Source: Deltaproteobacteria bacterium (GTDB lineage: Bacteria; Myxococcota_A; UBA9160; SZUA-336). From it: 64,000 nt of DNA. This document shows, in pieces, positions 33,905 through 41,963 of the stretch. A program made the translations under genes and the position numbers. The notes under the pieces were generated by a model. The model had not been told where the DNA came from. It searched no databases and worked only from the letters and a program-made list of their open reading frames with translations. The DNA lies in assembly GCA_016875225.1 (NCBI GenBank), contig VGRW01000003.1, positions 50,555 to 114,554 of the forward strand. Direction: 5' to 3'. Every line of letters begins with the position of its first letter. Position 1 is the first letter of the stretch.

Positions 33905-34947
33905 GACGCGGCTCCCGGGTCCCCGACCAGATGGCCGAGCCGCAAAGCACGCGCCTGTGCCTGCAGCACCAGCTCGCAGGCGCGGAAGCAGTGCGCCTGG
34001 GTCATCGCGGTCTCGCTGCGGTCGCGCACGTCGGCGGCGAACGCCGGACCGAAGGGAAGCGCATCGTGGCGGCAGTCGAAGCGGCGCAGCTCGCCGCGCT
34101 CGACGAGGAAGAGGTGGTCGGCTCCCGGCGCGCCGCCGAGGTCGCAGTACTTGCGCACCTCGAGATAGCCCTCGGTGCCGAGCACGAAGAGGCGGCCGTC
34201 GCCCCAGGTCGGAAGCGCGTCGGGCGTGTACCAGTCGACGCGCACGGTGCCCGTCGCCGCATTGCCGCGCAGGTGGAGCTCGCCGAAGTCCTCGAAGCCC
34301 GGATGCTCGGGATGCGCCCAGTTCGCCACCGTCGACGCCACGACCTCGGCATCGTACGCGCCGGTGAAGTGCAGGAACTGATCGACCTGGTGCGAGGCGA
34401 TGTCGCAGAGCACGCCGCCGTAGCGCTCGCGCTCGAAGAACCACTTCGGCCGCTGCGCGAGGCTCGCGCGGTGCGGGCCCAGGCCGATCGTCTGCACGAC
34501 GCGCCCGATCGCGCCCTCGGCGACGAGCTTCGACGCGCGCTCGGTCGCGCGGCTCTCGAAGCGCTCGGAGAAGAACACCGAGTAGATCCGGCCGGTCTCG
34601 CGCTGCACGCGCCGCACCTCGGCGAGCTGCGCGAGCGTCGTCATTCCGGGCTTGTCGACCAGGAAGTCCTTGCCGTGCCGCAGCACGCGCACACCGAGAG
34701 GCGCCCGCTCGCTCGGGATCGAGGCCGAGGTGACCACCTGGATCGAGCCGTCCTCGAGGATCTCGCGCTCGTCGTGCACGCGCTTGGCCTGCGGATACAT
34801 GCGCGCAAAGCCCTCGGCCTGCGCCGGCTCGGCGACGTGAAAGGCCGCGAGCTCGCCGCCGGCGGCGAGCAACGTCGAGACCTGACCGAAGATGTGCGGA
34901 TGGTCGACGCCGATCACGGCAAAGCGCAGCGGGGGTCGGTCCTGCAT
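33901..34947 (-). CDS. Gfo/Idh/MocA-family oxidoreductase 2
   Basis: A 348-residue family member: FAVIGVDHPHIFGQ (a modified glycine motif with VDHPH), DFLVDKPGMT in place of EKP, and a C-terminal domain with FGELHLRGNAATGTV. The order cupin, oxidoreductase 2, oxidoreductase 1 with 13-bp and overlapping junctions suggests one operon for a carbohydrate-type substrate. This gene is intact although the cupin gene before it is frameshifted. Confidence 0.9.
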   Translation of the reverse strand: MQDRPPLRFAVIGVDHPHIFGQVSTLLAAGGELAAFHVAEPAQAEGFARMYPQAKRVHDEREILEDGSIQVVTSASIPSERAPLGVRVLRHGKDFLVDKPGMTTLAQLAEVRRVQRETGRIYSVFFSERFESRATERASKLVAEGAIGRVVQTIGLGPHRASLAQRPKWFFERERYGGVLCDIASHQVDQFLHFTGAYDAEVVASTVANWAHPEHPGFEDFGELHLRGNAATGTVRVDWYTPDALPTWGDGRLFVLGTEGYLEVRKYCDLGGAPGADHLFLVERGELRRFDCRHDALPFGPAFAADVRDRSETAMTQAHCFRACELVLQAQARALRLGHLVGDPGAAS

Positions 34948-34960
34948 CGGGGGTCGCTCC

Positions 34961-35603
34961 TCAGCGCGCGGCCTGCGGCGCGAAGTCCGGCTCGATCGTC
35001 TCGCGCAGGTAGACGCCGAGCGTCCCGCAGCATCCCATACGGCGCTCGGCCGGGGGCGGCGGCAGCCGGTGGACGGACGCATCGGCCAGGTGCGGCGCAA
35101 CCCCTCGCGTGAGCGACACGAGCTGCGCCTCTGTGGCGCGCACCGCGGCGATCGGCCCCTGCTCCACGAGATCGCGCCAGCCCTTCGCGCGCGGCGTCTC
35201 CCGAGCCGATCGTGGTTCGCTCGAATTCCGGCAACGTGGCTGCCGCGGCGTAGGCCTCGGGGTCGTCGAGCGTTTCGGGAGCAAAGGTGATCACCATGTC
35301 GCCCGCTTCGGGAAGCTCCGCGTTCTGCATCAGCACGACGATCTCGAGCGCTCCGTCTCCGTTCACGAGTCGGTGGATCGTACCGGGCGTGAACCAAACG
35401 AAGGCGCCGGGCTCGAGCGGAAGCTCGCGATAGCCCGCCGGGCCGAGTGTCTGCACCGCGCCGCGACCCGCGACCACCAGATACGCCTCCGAGCACACGG
35501 AGTGCACGTGCGGCGTTCCGCCGCGGAGCCCGTCCGGCGCGACTGAGTCGTAGACGCGCAGGTGCGAGACGCCGATCGCTCCGGGAAAGGCAGGACAGGA
35601 CAT
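34961..35603 (-). pseudogene. Cupin-domain protein gene with a frameshift
   Basis: From ATG 35603 the frame encodes a cupin: GGTPHVHSVCSEAYLVVAG (metal-binding histidines and glutamate), then PGAFVWFTPGTIHRL with the final histidine. Good coding sequence then switches to the +1-shifted frame, which continues as AKGWRDLVEQGPIAAVRATE and ends at 34961. The likely lesion is one extra base in a G-run (C-run at 35200-35202 on the plus strand). Both halves keep G/C-rich third positions, so the change is recent or a sequencing error. Confidence 0.75.
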
Positions 35604-35627
35604 CGCATCCAGACCGTAGCCGTGGGG

Positions 35628-35642
35628 GCGGAACGGTTCCGC
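35628..35642. promoter_or_regulatory. Palindromic operator candidate between cupin and LuxR genes
   Basis: GCGGAAC-G-GTTCCGC is a perfect 7+7 palindrome lying almost midway between the divergent start codons (25 bp from the cupin ATG, 27 bp from the regulator ATG). Its placement suits a site for the adjacent LuxR-type regulator. Confidence 0.5.
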
Positions 35643-35668
35643 ACCCGATGAGATACACTCGCCGCAGT

Positions 35669-36859
35669 ATGCCACATGGTCGGCCAGCGACTCGCGTGCC
35701 CCGACCGGACCTGGACGAGGTCGTCTCGGGGATCTATGAGGCGGCCCTCGGATCCTTGGACTGGGGCGCTCTGCTGCCCACCGTCACGCGGTTTCTCGGC
35801 GCGGATCGCGGCGCGGTCGGTTTCCGCCCTCGTGGCTGGCAGGCGGAGTTCGTGCTCTCTCACAACCTCGATCCCGCGATTCTCACCCGCTGGATGGATT
35901 AGTACACGGGCCACGATCCGTGGTGCGAACAGTTCGCCGACCGAATGACGCCCGGCGAATTCCTGCACGGCGGATCCGAGCCTCGCATGGCCGACGTTCT
36001 CACGACGGAGGTGTACTCCGAGATCTTCCGCCCCGTGGGGATCCATGATCTGCTCGGGATCACCATGGCCGCGGAGGGCGCGCAGCGCGCGTACTTGTCG
36101 GTGTATCGGCATCACTCCGACAGGCTCTTCGACCAGGACGATCTCGCGCGGGCGCGGCTGCTGGCGCCCCATCTCGTACGCGCGGCCGCCATCCAGCAGC
36201 GGATCGGCGCCCTGGGCCAGGAGAGAGATGCTGCTAGGGCCGTCCTCGAGTGCGTGCCCTACGGTGTGCTTCTGCTCGACGGCAGTCGAACGCTGATTTG
36301 GGCGAATCGAAGGGGCGAGGACTTCCTGAGAGGCGACTCACCGCTGACCGTGAGGGCCGGCGTCGTCCGCGCGCGGGAATCGCGTCTCGATGCACGGCTC
36401 GTGAACGCGTGCGAAGACGCGCTGCGGATCGCGGACGGAGGCGAGCCGAACCTCAGCACGAGAACCCCCACCCTTCGCAGCGCGACGGGAAGCTCGATCG
36501 AGATCATGGTGGTCCCCGTCGCGCCGCGCGCGCGTGAGTCTGCGCTCGCCTTCAGCGTGACTCCGACGCGAATCGCACTGGTTCTGGCGGATCCGACGGC
36601 GCCGGACTCTCTGCGCGCGGACGCGGTCGGGGAGGTCCTGCAGCTGCCCTCGGCCCTCGCTCGCCTGGCCACCTCCATCAGCTCGGGAATGACCGTCACG
36701 GAGTACGCCGAGAAGGCGGGCGTCACCGAGGGAACCGCTCGGCAACAGCTGAAAGATCTCTTCTTGCGCGTCGGCGTGAGTCGCCAGGTCGACCTGGTTC
36801 GAGCCGTCCTGCGCAGCCTGGCACCGCTCTCCCTCCCCGACTTGCAGTCCAAGTCGTAG
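35669..36859 (+). pseudogene. LuxR-type regulator interrupted by an in-frame TAG
   Basis: A single frame of 397 codons is broken by one TAG at 35900-35902. Before it, DEVVSGIYEAALGSLDW and FLGADRGAVGF form the start of a sensory domain. After it, YTGHDPWCEQF continues the same domain, and the C-terminus has a LuxR helix-turn-helix (ALARLATSISSGMTVTEYAE, EGTARQQLKDLFLRVGVSRQ). Translation might restart at ATG 35945 to give a 304-residue protein. A nonsense mutation, recent decay, amber readthrough or a sequencing error are all possible. It is divergent from the frameshifted cupin gene. Confidence 0.78.
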
Positions 36860-36874
36860 GTGCCCGAGCGCCCG

Positions 36875-37045
36875 CTAGCGCCTCAGCTCGAAGACCTTGA
36901 TCAGGTTGTAGACGTGCGAGCGCGCTAGCTGGAGCCGTCGCGCGACCTCGCTCACGTTCCAGTCCGCGGCGTCGAGCTCTCGAGTCAGTAGCTCGCGTTG
37001 GAACCGGCGCGTCGCCTCGCGAAACGAGGGCGGTCGAGGGCACAT
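36875..37045 (-). pseudogene. 3' remnant of a Fis-type HTH regulator
   Basis: About 56 codons encode SFREATRRFQRELLTRELD then NVSEVARRLQLARSHVYN and LIKVFEL, the C-terminal Fis-type helix-turn-helix of sigma-54 activators. In-frame sequence upstream includes GGDLPFP, possibly the linker, but no AAA+ domain. It is either a truncated gene or, less likely, a tiny Fis-like protein starting at ATG 37045. Confidence 0.6.
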
Positions 37046-37478
37046 CTCCTCGGCGGTCACCGACCCCCGCGGCAAGCCAGCTTGCGGTGGGAAGGGAAGA
37101 TCACCACCGGATAGCTGCCGCGAGGGCCGGCTTCCCCGCCCACTCAAGGGCGAAGCCCTTCTCTCATCCGCGCGTCGGCACGCGCATGCAACGTCGCGCG
37201 CTTCGCTCCGTCCGGGCTTCGACTGCGCTCGGCTGCCGACCCTCGATCCAGTCGCGCCAGCCGAGCCCCGCTTCGGTCGAGACGCCGTTCGCTGAAGTGA
37301 CAACGCATGTTCGCAAGCTAGTCACCGGAGCCACTCGGGGCATCTCCCATTTGAGATACCCGCTCCACATCTCCGGCCTGTGTGCGCCGGATCAGCGAGC
37401 TCGAGAGCCACGGGATCGGCCGGCTTCGCAGCCGCGCCGGCACGTGGTTCGTGCGACTTGCGGCGAGGAGAGCGAGCC

Positions 37479-37598
37479 GTGGGCACGTCCGAGGAGCGCG
37501 AACGATGGGTCGAGCTGCAGCTCGAGATCTGGACGGGCTCCGGGTACGCGGCGGCGATCCTCGGCCCGGTCGCCGGAGAGGTCTACACCGTCGAGTGA
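37479..37598 (+). CDS. Possible 39-residue protein
   Basis: From GTG 37479, preceded by GAGGAGAG, a short frame encodes EERERWVELQLEIWTGSGY and AAAILGPVAGEVYTVE. The composition is protein-like but there is no recognisable family. It may be a small real gene or the end of a decayed one. Confidence 0.25.
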   Translation: MGTSEERERWVELQLEIWTGSGYAAAILGPVAGEVYTVE

Positions 37599-37654
37599 CA
37601 CAAGCGGCTTGCCGACTCCGCGGGCCGCAGATCTCCAGGTGCGAAGCTCCCTCG

Positions 37655-37768
37655 CGCGTCGGTCCACAGGTAGCGCAGGGTGGGCCGACTGGAGCCAAGC
37701 CCCGTGCGCTCGGCGAAGCCGAGCATCAGCGATGCCGCGGTCTCGATCGCTTCCGGGTCGGAACGCAT
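37655..37768 (-). pseudogene. 5' fragment of a gene of the RYLWTDAFAVCNF family
   Basis: From ATG 37768 the first 38 codons include SLMLGFAERTGL and RYLWTDA. In intact relatives I recall, RRYLWTDAFAVCNFL continues into a few-hundred-residue enzyme-like protein of uncertain function; here the similarity stops right after WTDA. The fragment begins 8 bp past the tRNA-Gly 3' end, so a deletion or insertion next to the tRNA is likely. Confidence 0.55.
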
Positions 37769-37776
37769 CGCCCTGC

Positions 37777-37852
37777 TGGAGCGGGAAACGGGACTCGAAC
37801 CCGCGACCCCAAGCTTGGGAAGCTTGTGCTCTACCAGCTGAGCTATTCCCGC
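37777..37852 (-). tRNA. tRNA-Gly (anticodon CCC)
   Basis: The minus strand folds into a full cloverleaf: acceptor GCGGGAA/TTCCCGC, D arm GCTC/GAGC, anticodon stem CAAGC/GCTTG with loop TTCCCAA (anticodon CCC), and T arm GCGGG-TTCGAGT-CCCGT with one G-T pair. The 3' CCA is encoded (discriminator T). It lies between decayed gene fragments and the ExeA-like ATPase gene. Confidence 0.97.
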
Positions 37853-37903
37853 GTGCGGCCGAGCATAGCGGCTCGGGCGCGGGAGCGGAAGCGGGCCAGG
37901 CCC

Positions 37904-39241
37904 CTAGTCGCCGATCTGGATCTCTTCGAAGAGCAGGTCGAGCTCGTCCTCTTCGCGCGCGGGCGGCGGCTCCGGCTCCGCTTCGACCTCGAGCGCGACG
38001 CTGCGCAGATCGAAGCTGTCCTCGTTTCGCTCGCGGACGACCTCGGCCGGCGGCTCCTCTTCGCGAAGCGCGGCGCCGAGGCTCCAGTCCGAGTCCTCGG
38101 GACCGAAGTCGGGCTCGCGCGCTACGTCCGCAGGCGGCTCGACCTCGAGCTCGATCGCGATCTCCTCCGCGGGCTCGCGCTCCGGCTCCGGCAGCGGATC
38201 GACGAAGGCCTCCACATCGAGCTTCGTCACGGCCAGATCGGCGCCAGAGTTCTCCTCGACGAGATCCGCCGATTCGAACTGCGCCGAGAGCTCCTCTTCC
38301 ACGACGGGCTCGGGCGCAGACGGCCGCGCCGGCCGCACGTCGCTCGGCATCGGCGCGAGCGGCTCGAGCCACTCGGCCGGGGTCGGCTCGGAGTCCCGAG
38401 CCACGACCGGCGCGCTGGGGTTCGCCGTCGGCTCGATTCCGAGCGCCTCGGCGGCGGCGACGACGATCGAGCTGTCCACGGGACGCGCCTCCGAGAGGAA
38501 CGCCTCGAAGAGCGCGTTGTCGGCGATCGTGTTGAGCAGCCGCGGCACGCCCCCCGAGCAGCGGAACAGCGCCTCGAGCGCATCGGGCGCGAAGACGGGC
38601 GACTTCGCGCCGGCGAGCCGCAGGCGGTGCGAGACGTAGGCCTGGGACTCGAGCCAGTCCATCGGTGTGAGCTCCACGCGGATCTCCACGCGCTGCGCGA
38701 GCGGGGCGTCGAGCTTCAGCACCTCGGCCAGCTCGGGCAGACCGAAGAGCACCAGGCTCACCAGCTTGCGACCGTCGTGCAGCAGGTTCAGAAGCCCGCG
38801 GAACTCCTCCATCGCGTCGCGATTGCGGAACAGCTGCGCCTCGTCGATCAGCAACACCGAGCTGCGTCGGGAGGCGGCGATCTGAACCAGCTGGGCGTGG
38901 ATCTGATCGACGAGCGACTGGACCTGGTCGGCTGGCGCATGGACGCCGAAGGCGCGCGCGACGTTGGGCAGGAACCAGCCCGAGGCGCACGCCTCGTGGG
39001 GAATCGACAGGTAATGGGCCGCGAACTCGCGCGGGTCGAGCGCGCGGAGCAGCGAGTGCGCGAGCGTCGTCTTGCCCAGGCCTGGCCCGCCGAGCAAGAC
39101 CGAGAGCGCGCGGCGCTGCTGGATGCCGCGCATCAAGCGCAGGCGCGCGCGCTTCTGCGGCGCGCTCTCGAAGTAGAAGCGCTCGTCGCACTCGTTCTGG
39201 AACGGGTCCGTGGGAAGCTGGAAGAACTTCAGATGCTCCAT
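37904..39241 (-). CDS. ExeA/GspA-like AAA ATPase with a long acidic tail
   Basis: A 445-residue protein. Residues 1-about 270 form an ExeA-type ATPase: FFQLPTDPFQNECDERFYF at the N-terminus, Walker A LLGGPGLGKTTL (50-61) and Walker B VLLIDEAQ. ExeA/GspA helps place secretins through the cell wall, but those have a C-terminal peptidoglycan-binding domain. Here the last 170 residues are instead acidic and proline-rich, probably disordered (EELSAQFESADLVEENSG, EDELDLLFEEIQIGD). It is the last gene of the pilus region, 31 bp after a large TPR gene. Role inferred: pilus-secretin assembly or localisation. Confidence 0.85.
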   Translation of the reverse strand: MEHLKFFQLPTDPFQNECDERFYFESAPQKRARLRLMRGIQQRRALSVLLGGPGLGKTTLAHSLLRALDPREFAAHYLSIPHEACASGWFLPNVARAFGVHAPADQVQSLVDQIHAQLVQIAASRRSSVLLIDEAQLFRNRDAMEEFRGLLNLLHDGRKLVSLVLFGLPELAEVLKLDAPLAQRVEIRVELTPMDWLESQAYVSHRLRLAGAKSPVFAPDALEALFRCSGGVPRLLNTIADNALFEAFLSEARPVDSSIVVAAAEALGIEPTANPSAPVVARDSEPTPAEWLEPLAPMPSDVRPARPSAPEPVVEEELSAQFESADLVEENSGADLAVTKLDVEAFVDPLPEPEREPAEEIAIELEVEPPADVAREPDFGPEDSDWSLGAALREEEPPAEVVRERNEDSFDLRSVALEVEAEPEPPPAREEDELDLLFEEIQIGD

Positions 39242-39272
39242 TCGTTTCCTCGCCCGCGCAGCAGCTGCGCGA

Positions 39273-41912
39273 TCAACCGAATCTCGCGAGCCGCTCCGCG
39301 ACGTCGCGGAAGCCGGGATCGATCGCGGCCACCTTCGAGAACGCCTCGCGCGCTTCCGCCTCGCGGCCCGCGGCCAGGAGCGCCTCACCCAAGTCGTAGC
39401 GGAGCGCCACCACGGCCTCGTGCGAGTCACCGGCCCGCGCGAGCGCGGCCTCCAGGTGGGCCGCCGCCGAGGTCGGGTCGCCGAGCGCGAGCCTGCAGCT
39501 GGCGAGAAGCGAGAGCGCCTCGATCATCCGCGCGCCGGTCCGCAGCACGACCTCGAGCTCGCGCACGGCGTCCTCGTTGAGGCCCATCTCCTTGTACGCG
39601 ATCGCCAGGTCGTAGTGCGTGTCGGCGTCGCCCTCCTCGACCTGGTCCTCGATGCCCTTCTTGAAGGCGGAGAAGACCTCTGCGAAGCCGCGCCCGACCG
39701 AGCCTACACCGACGAGCGTCCCGATCGTCTTGCCGGTCGTGGACTCCTCCTCGTCGAGCATCGCGGCCAGGTCGAACTCGCCCTCCTCGTCCGCGCTCTG
39801 GTGAGTCACTTCGAGCTCGTCCGAGTCGGCCGGCTCGCTCTCGAGCGCGACCGGCGGCGAGGTGTCCTCGGCGATCACGATCTCGTCGTCTGGCGCGGGC
39901 TCGAGCTCTTCGAGCGGAGGAATCGTGTCTTCGCCGACCACGCTCGGCTCGAGCTCGATCGACTCGAGTAGTTCGGCGGATTCGGACGGAGCCGGCGGCT
40001 CGCTGTTGCCAGGATCGCAGACGATCGTGTCGCCGAGCGCGTTGGCCGGGATCTCGACCTCGACGCCGGGGCCCTTCCCGCGCCGCGCGGCGATCTCGCC
40101 CAGGCGCAGCATCGCCTTGGGATGGTGGGGCGCGAGCGCGAGAACGCCCTGATAGATCTTCTCGGCCTCGTCGACGAGACCCTGCTCGAGATAGAAGTCG
40201 GCCTCCGACAGGCTCTCGGTGACCCTGGCCGAGACGTCCGCCCGGCTCTCACCCCGCTCGGATGCGAGGGGCTTTGCGAACTCGAGCGCGGCTTCGCCTT
40301 CGCCGTCGTCCGCGCGCTCGGCGTCGATCTCGAGCTCGAAGTCGAGGGGCTCCGCCTTCGCAGGTGCAGCGGGTTGCGCGGGCGCACGCGGCGGCGTTCC
40401 CTCGAGCGCGATCTCGAGCGGCGGATCGACGGATGCGAATTGCTCGTCGCGATCCTCCTCGTCCTCGAGCATGATCTCGATGTCCGGGAGCGTGTCGAAA
40501 TCCTCGCCCGGCTCGAAGGCGTCGATCTCGGGGTCCGCGCCCTCGAGCTCGATCTCGGGCAGCGGCGCAGGCGCCTCGGTGAGCTCCTCCGATGGAAGGT
40601 GGGAGTTCACCTCGAGCAGATCCGAGAGGCCGCCCTCGTCTCCGGTTGCGGTGAGCTCGCCCGCCTGCGCGAGAAGCTCGTTCGCCTCCGCGGATCCGGG
40701 CGCGAGCTCGAGGACCTGGCGCGCGATCCGCACCGCCTCCGCGCGATCGCCGAACTCGAGCGACACGCGGGCCTCCGCGATCAGGTCGGCCACGGTCTGC
40801 GAGACCGGCGCGGGCGATGCTGGTGTCGCAAGCGTCGGCGCGGGCGCGCGAACGGGCGGCGGCGTCGCGCGGCCGGTCTCGACGATCGTCGCGGGGCGCG
40901 GCTTCGAGGCGGGCGCGCGCGTCGGCGCCGGGCGCGGCGGCGCGGACGCCTCGGGCTCGTCGAGCTCGAGCACGTCGTCCGCGGGCGAGCGCCCGGTCGA
41001 ATCGGTGAGCAGAAGACTCGGCGTCGTGTTTCCGTCGTCGACCGCGAGCTCCTCGGCCGTGACGTAGCGCTGCAGGATGTCGCGCGACTTCTCGAGGTCT
41101 CCGCGCCGCTTGTAGAGCTCCGCGATGTCGCGCCAGACGCGTCTCGCAGCGGTCGCGTCGCCGGACGCTTCGTGGGCACACACGAGCGACTCGCGCAGGG
41201 CGATGTCGTCCGGGGACTTCGCGATCGCCGGCTCGAGCAGCCGCACCGCGTCCGCGTGCGCTCCGGTGGCGAGCTTCGCCCCGACCAGCGCGCTGAGCGC
41301 CTCCCCGCTCTCGGGGAAGGCGTGAAGCATCTGCTCCGCCACACGTACGACCAGATCGGAGCCGCTCTGTCGGCGCACCTCTTCGAGAAGCGATGCGAAC
41401 TCGCGCTGCGCGTCGTCGAGCATCTTCTCGCGCACGAAGAGCCCGGCGAGATTCAAGCGATTGGCGATGTTCGACGGATCGAGCGACGCCAGCCGGCGCA
41501 GCAGCTCGAACGCCTCGCGCTTCAGCTCGCGCTTCTGGCACAGCTTGAAGGCGTCCTGGAACTCGCGCAGCGCGTCGGAGGTCAGACCCATGCGCTGGAA
41601 GCACTCGCCCAGGCGCGTGCGCGCCTCGAGCGACTCCTCTTCCACGCGCAGGATCTGCTTGTAGATCGCGACCGCCTTCGCGTCGAATCCGGTGCGCGAG
41701 AAGAGCTCTGCGACCTCGGTGTAGGTCGCGATCGCCTTGGCCTTGTCGCCCTTCTTCAGGTGCAGGTCGCCGATCTTCAGCCGCAGATTCGAATCCTTCG
41801 GATCCGCCTTCAGCAGCTTCTCGTACTCGAGCAGCGCCTTGTCGTACGACCCCTTCTGGGCGTACTTCTGCGCGGACTCGAGCGTCTTGCGCTTCTTCGG
41901 CGTGAAGGCCAG
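39273..41912 (-). CDS. Large TPR protein, probably with a CTG start
   Basis: The 879-residue product has an N-terminal TPR block (SAQKYAQKGSYDKALLEYEK, KAIATYTEVAELFSRTGFD), an acidic proline-rich middle with scattered TPRs (YQGVLALAPHHPKAMLRLGE), and a C-terminal block typical of deltaproteobacterial TPR proteins (THYDLAIAYKEMGLNEDAV, FRDVAERLARFG). Family homologues begin near SAQKY. No ATG, GTG or TTG is available between the lipM-like stop and this point; CTG 41912 follows GAGGA with good spacing. The first ATG (41645) would remove the first TPRs. It lies 51 bp after the lipM-like gene. It is a candidate scaffold for pilus regulation, as SgmX is in Myxococcus. Confidence 0.82.
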   Translation of the reverse strand: MAFTPKKRKTLESAQKYAQKGSYDKALLEYEKLLKADPKDSNLRLKIGDLHLKKGDKAKAIATYTEVAELFSRTGFDAKAVAIYKQILRVEEESLEARTRLGECFQRMGLTSDALREFQDAFKLCQKRELKREAFELLRRLASLDPSNIANRLNLAGLFVREKMLDDAQREFASLLEEVRRQSGSDLVVRVAEQMLHAFPESGEALSALVGAKLATGAHADAVRLLEPAIAKSPDDIALRESLVCAHEASGDATAARRVWRDIAELYKRRGDLEKSRDILQRYVTAEELAVDDGNTTPSLLLTDSTGRSPADDVLELDEPEASAPPRPAPTRAPASKPRPATIVETGRATPPPVRAPAPTLATPASPAPVSQTVADLIAEARVSLEFGDRAEAVRIARQVLELAPGSAEANELLAQAGELTATGDEGGLSDLLEVNSHLPSEELTEAPAPLPEIELEGADPEIDAFEPGEDFDTLPDIEIMLEDEEDRDEQFASVDPPLEIALEGTPPRAPAQPAAPAKAEPLDFELEIDAERADDGEGEAALEFAKPLASERGESRADVSARVTESLSEADFYLEQGLVDEAEKIYQGVLALAPHHPKAMLRLGEIAARRGKGPGVEVEIPANALGDTIVCDPGNSEPPAPSESAELLESIELEPSVVGEDTIPPLEELEPAPDDEIVIAEDTSPPVALESEPADSDELEVTHQSADEEGEFDLAAMLDEEESTTGKTIGTLVGVGSVGRGFAEVFSAFKKGIEDQVEEGDADTHYDLAIAYKEMGLNEDAVRELEVVLRTGARMIEALSLLASCRLALGDPTSAAAHLEAALARAGDSHEAVVALRYDLGEALLAAGREAEAREAFSKVAAIDPGFRDVAERLARFG

Positions 41913-41963
41913 GGGTCGGTCCTCGCTAGGCTGGCGAAGACCGCGCTGCTCGGGGGGTCCTCG

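Larger units (their letters stand above)
37046..37776. other. Gene-poor stretch with truncated fragments beside a tRNA
   Basis: No full-length gene is supported in these 731 bp. The stretch holds possible linker sequence of the Fis-type remnant, a hairpin AAGGGC-GAA-GCCCTT (37146-37160) reminiscent of the REP-like stems, a possible 39-codon frame (37479-37598) and the 5' fragment of a gene (37655-37768). It lies on the 3' side of tRNA-Gly and looks like decayed accessory DNA. No repeat of the tRNA 3' end was spotted. Confidence 0.6.

Noticed and set aside
37146..37300. Third copy of the REP-like element
   Set aside because: The hairpin has the same GGGC-GAA-GCCC centre, but the stem is only 6 bp and the following sequence matches the 27-bp core poorly.
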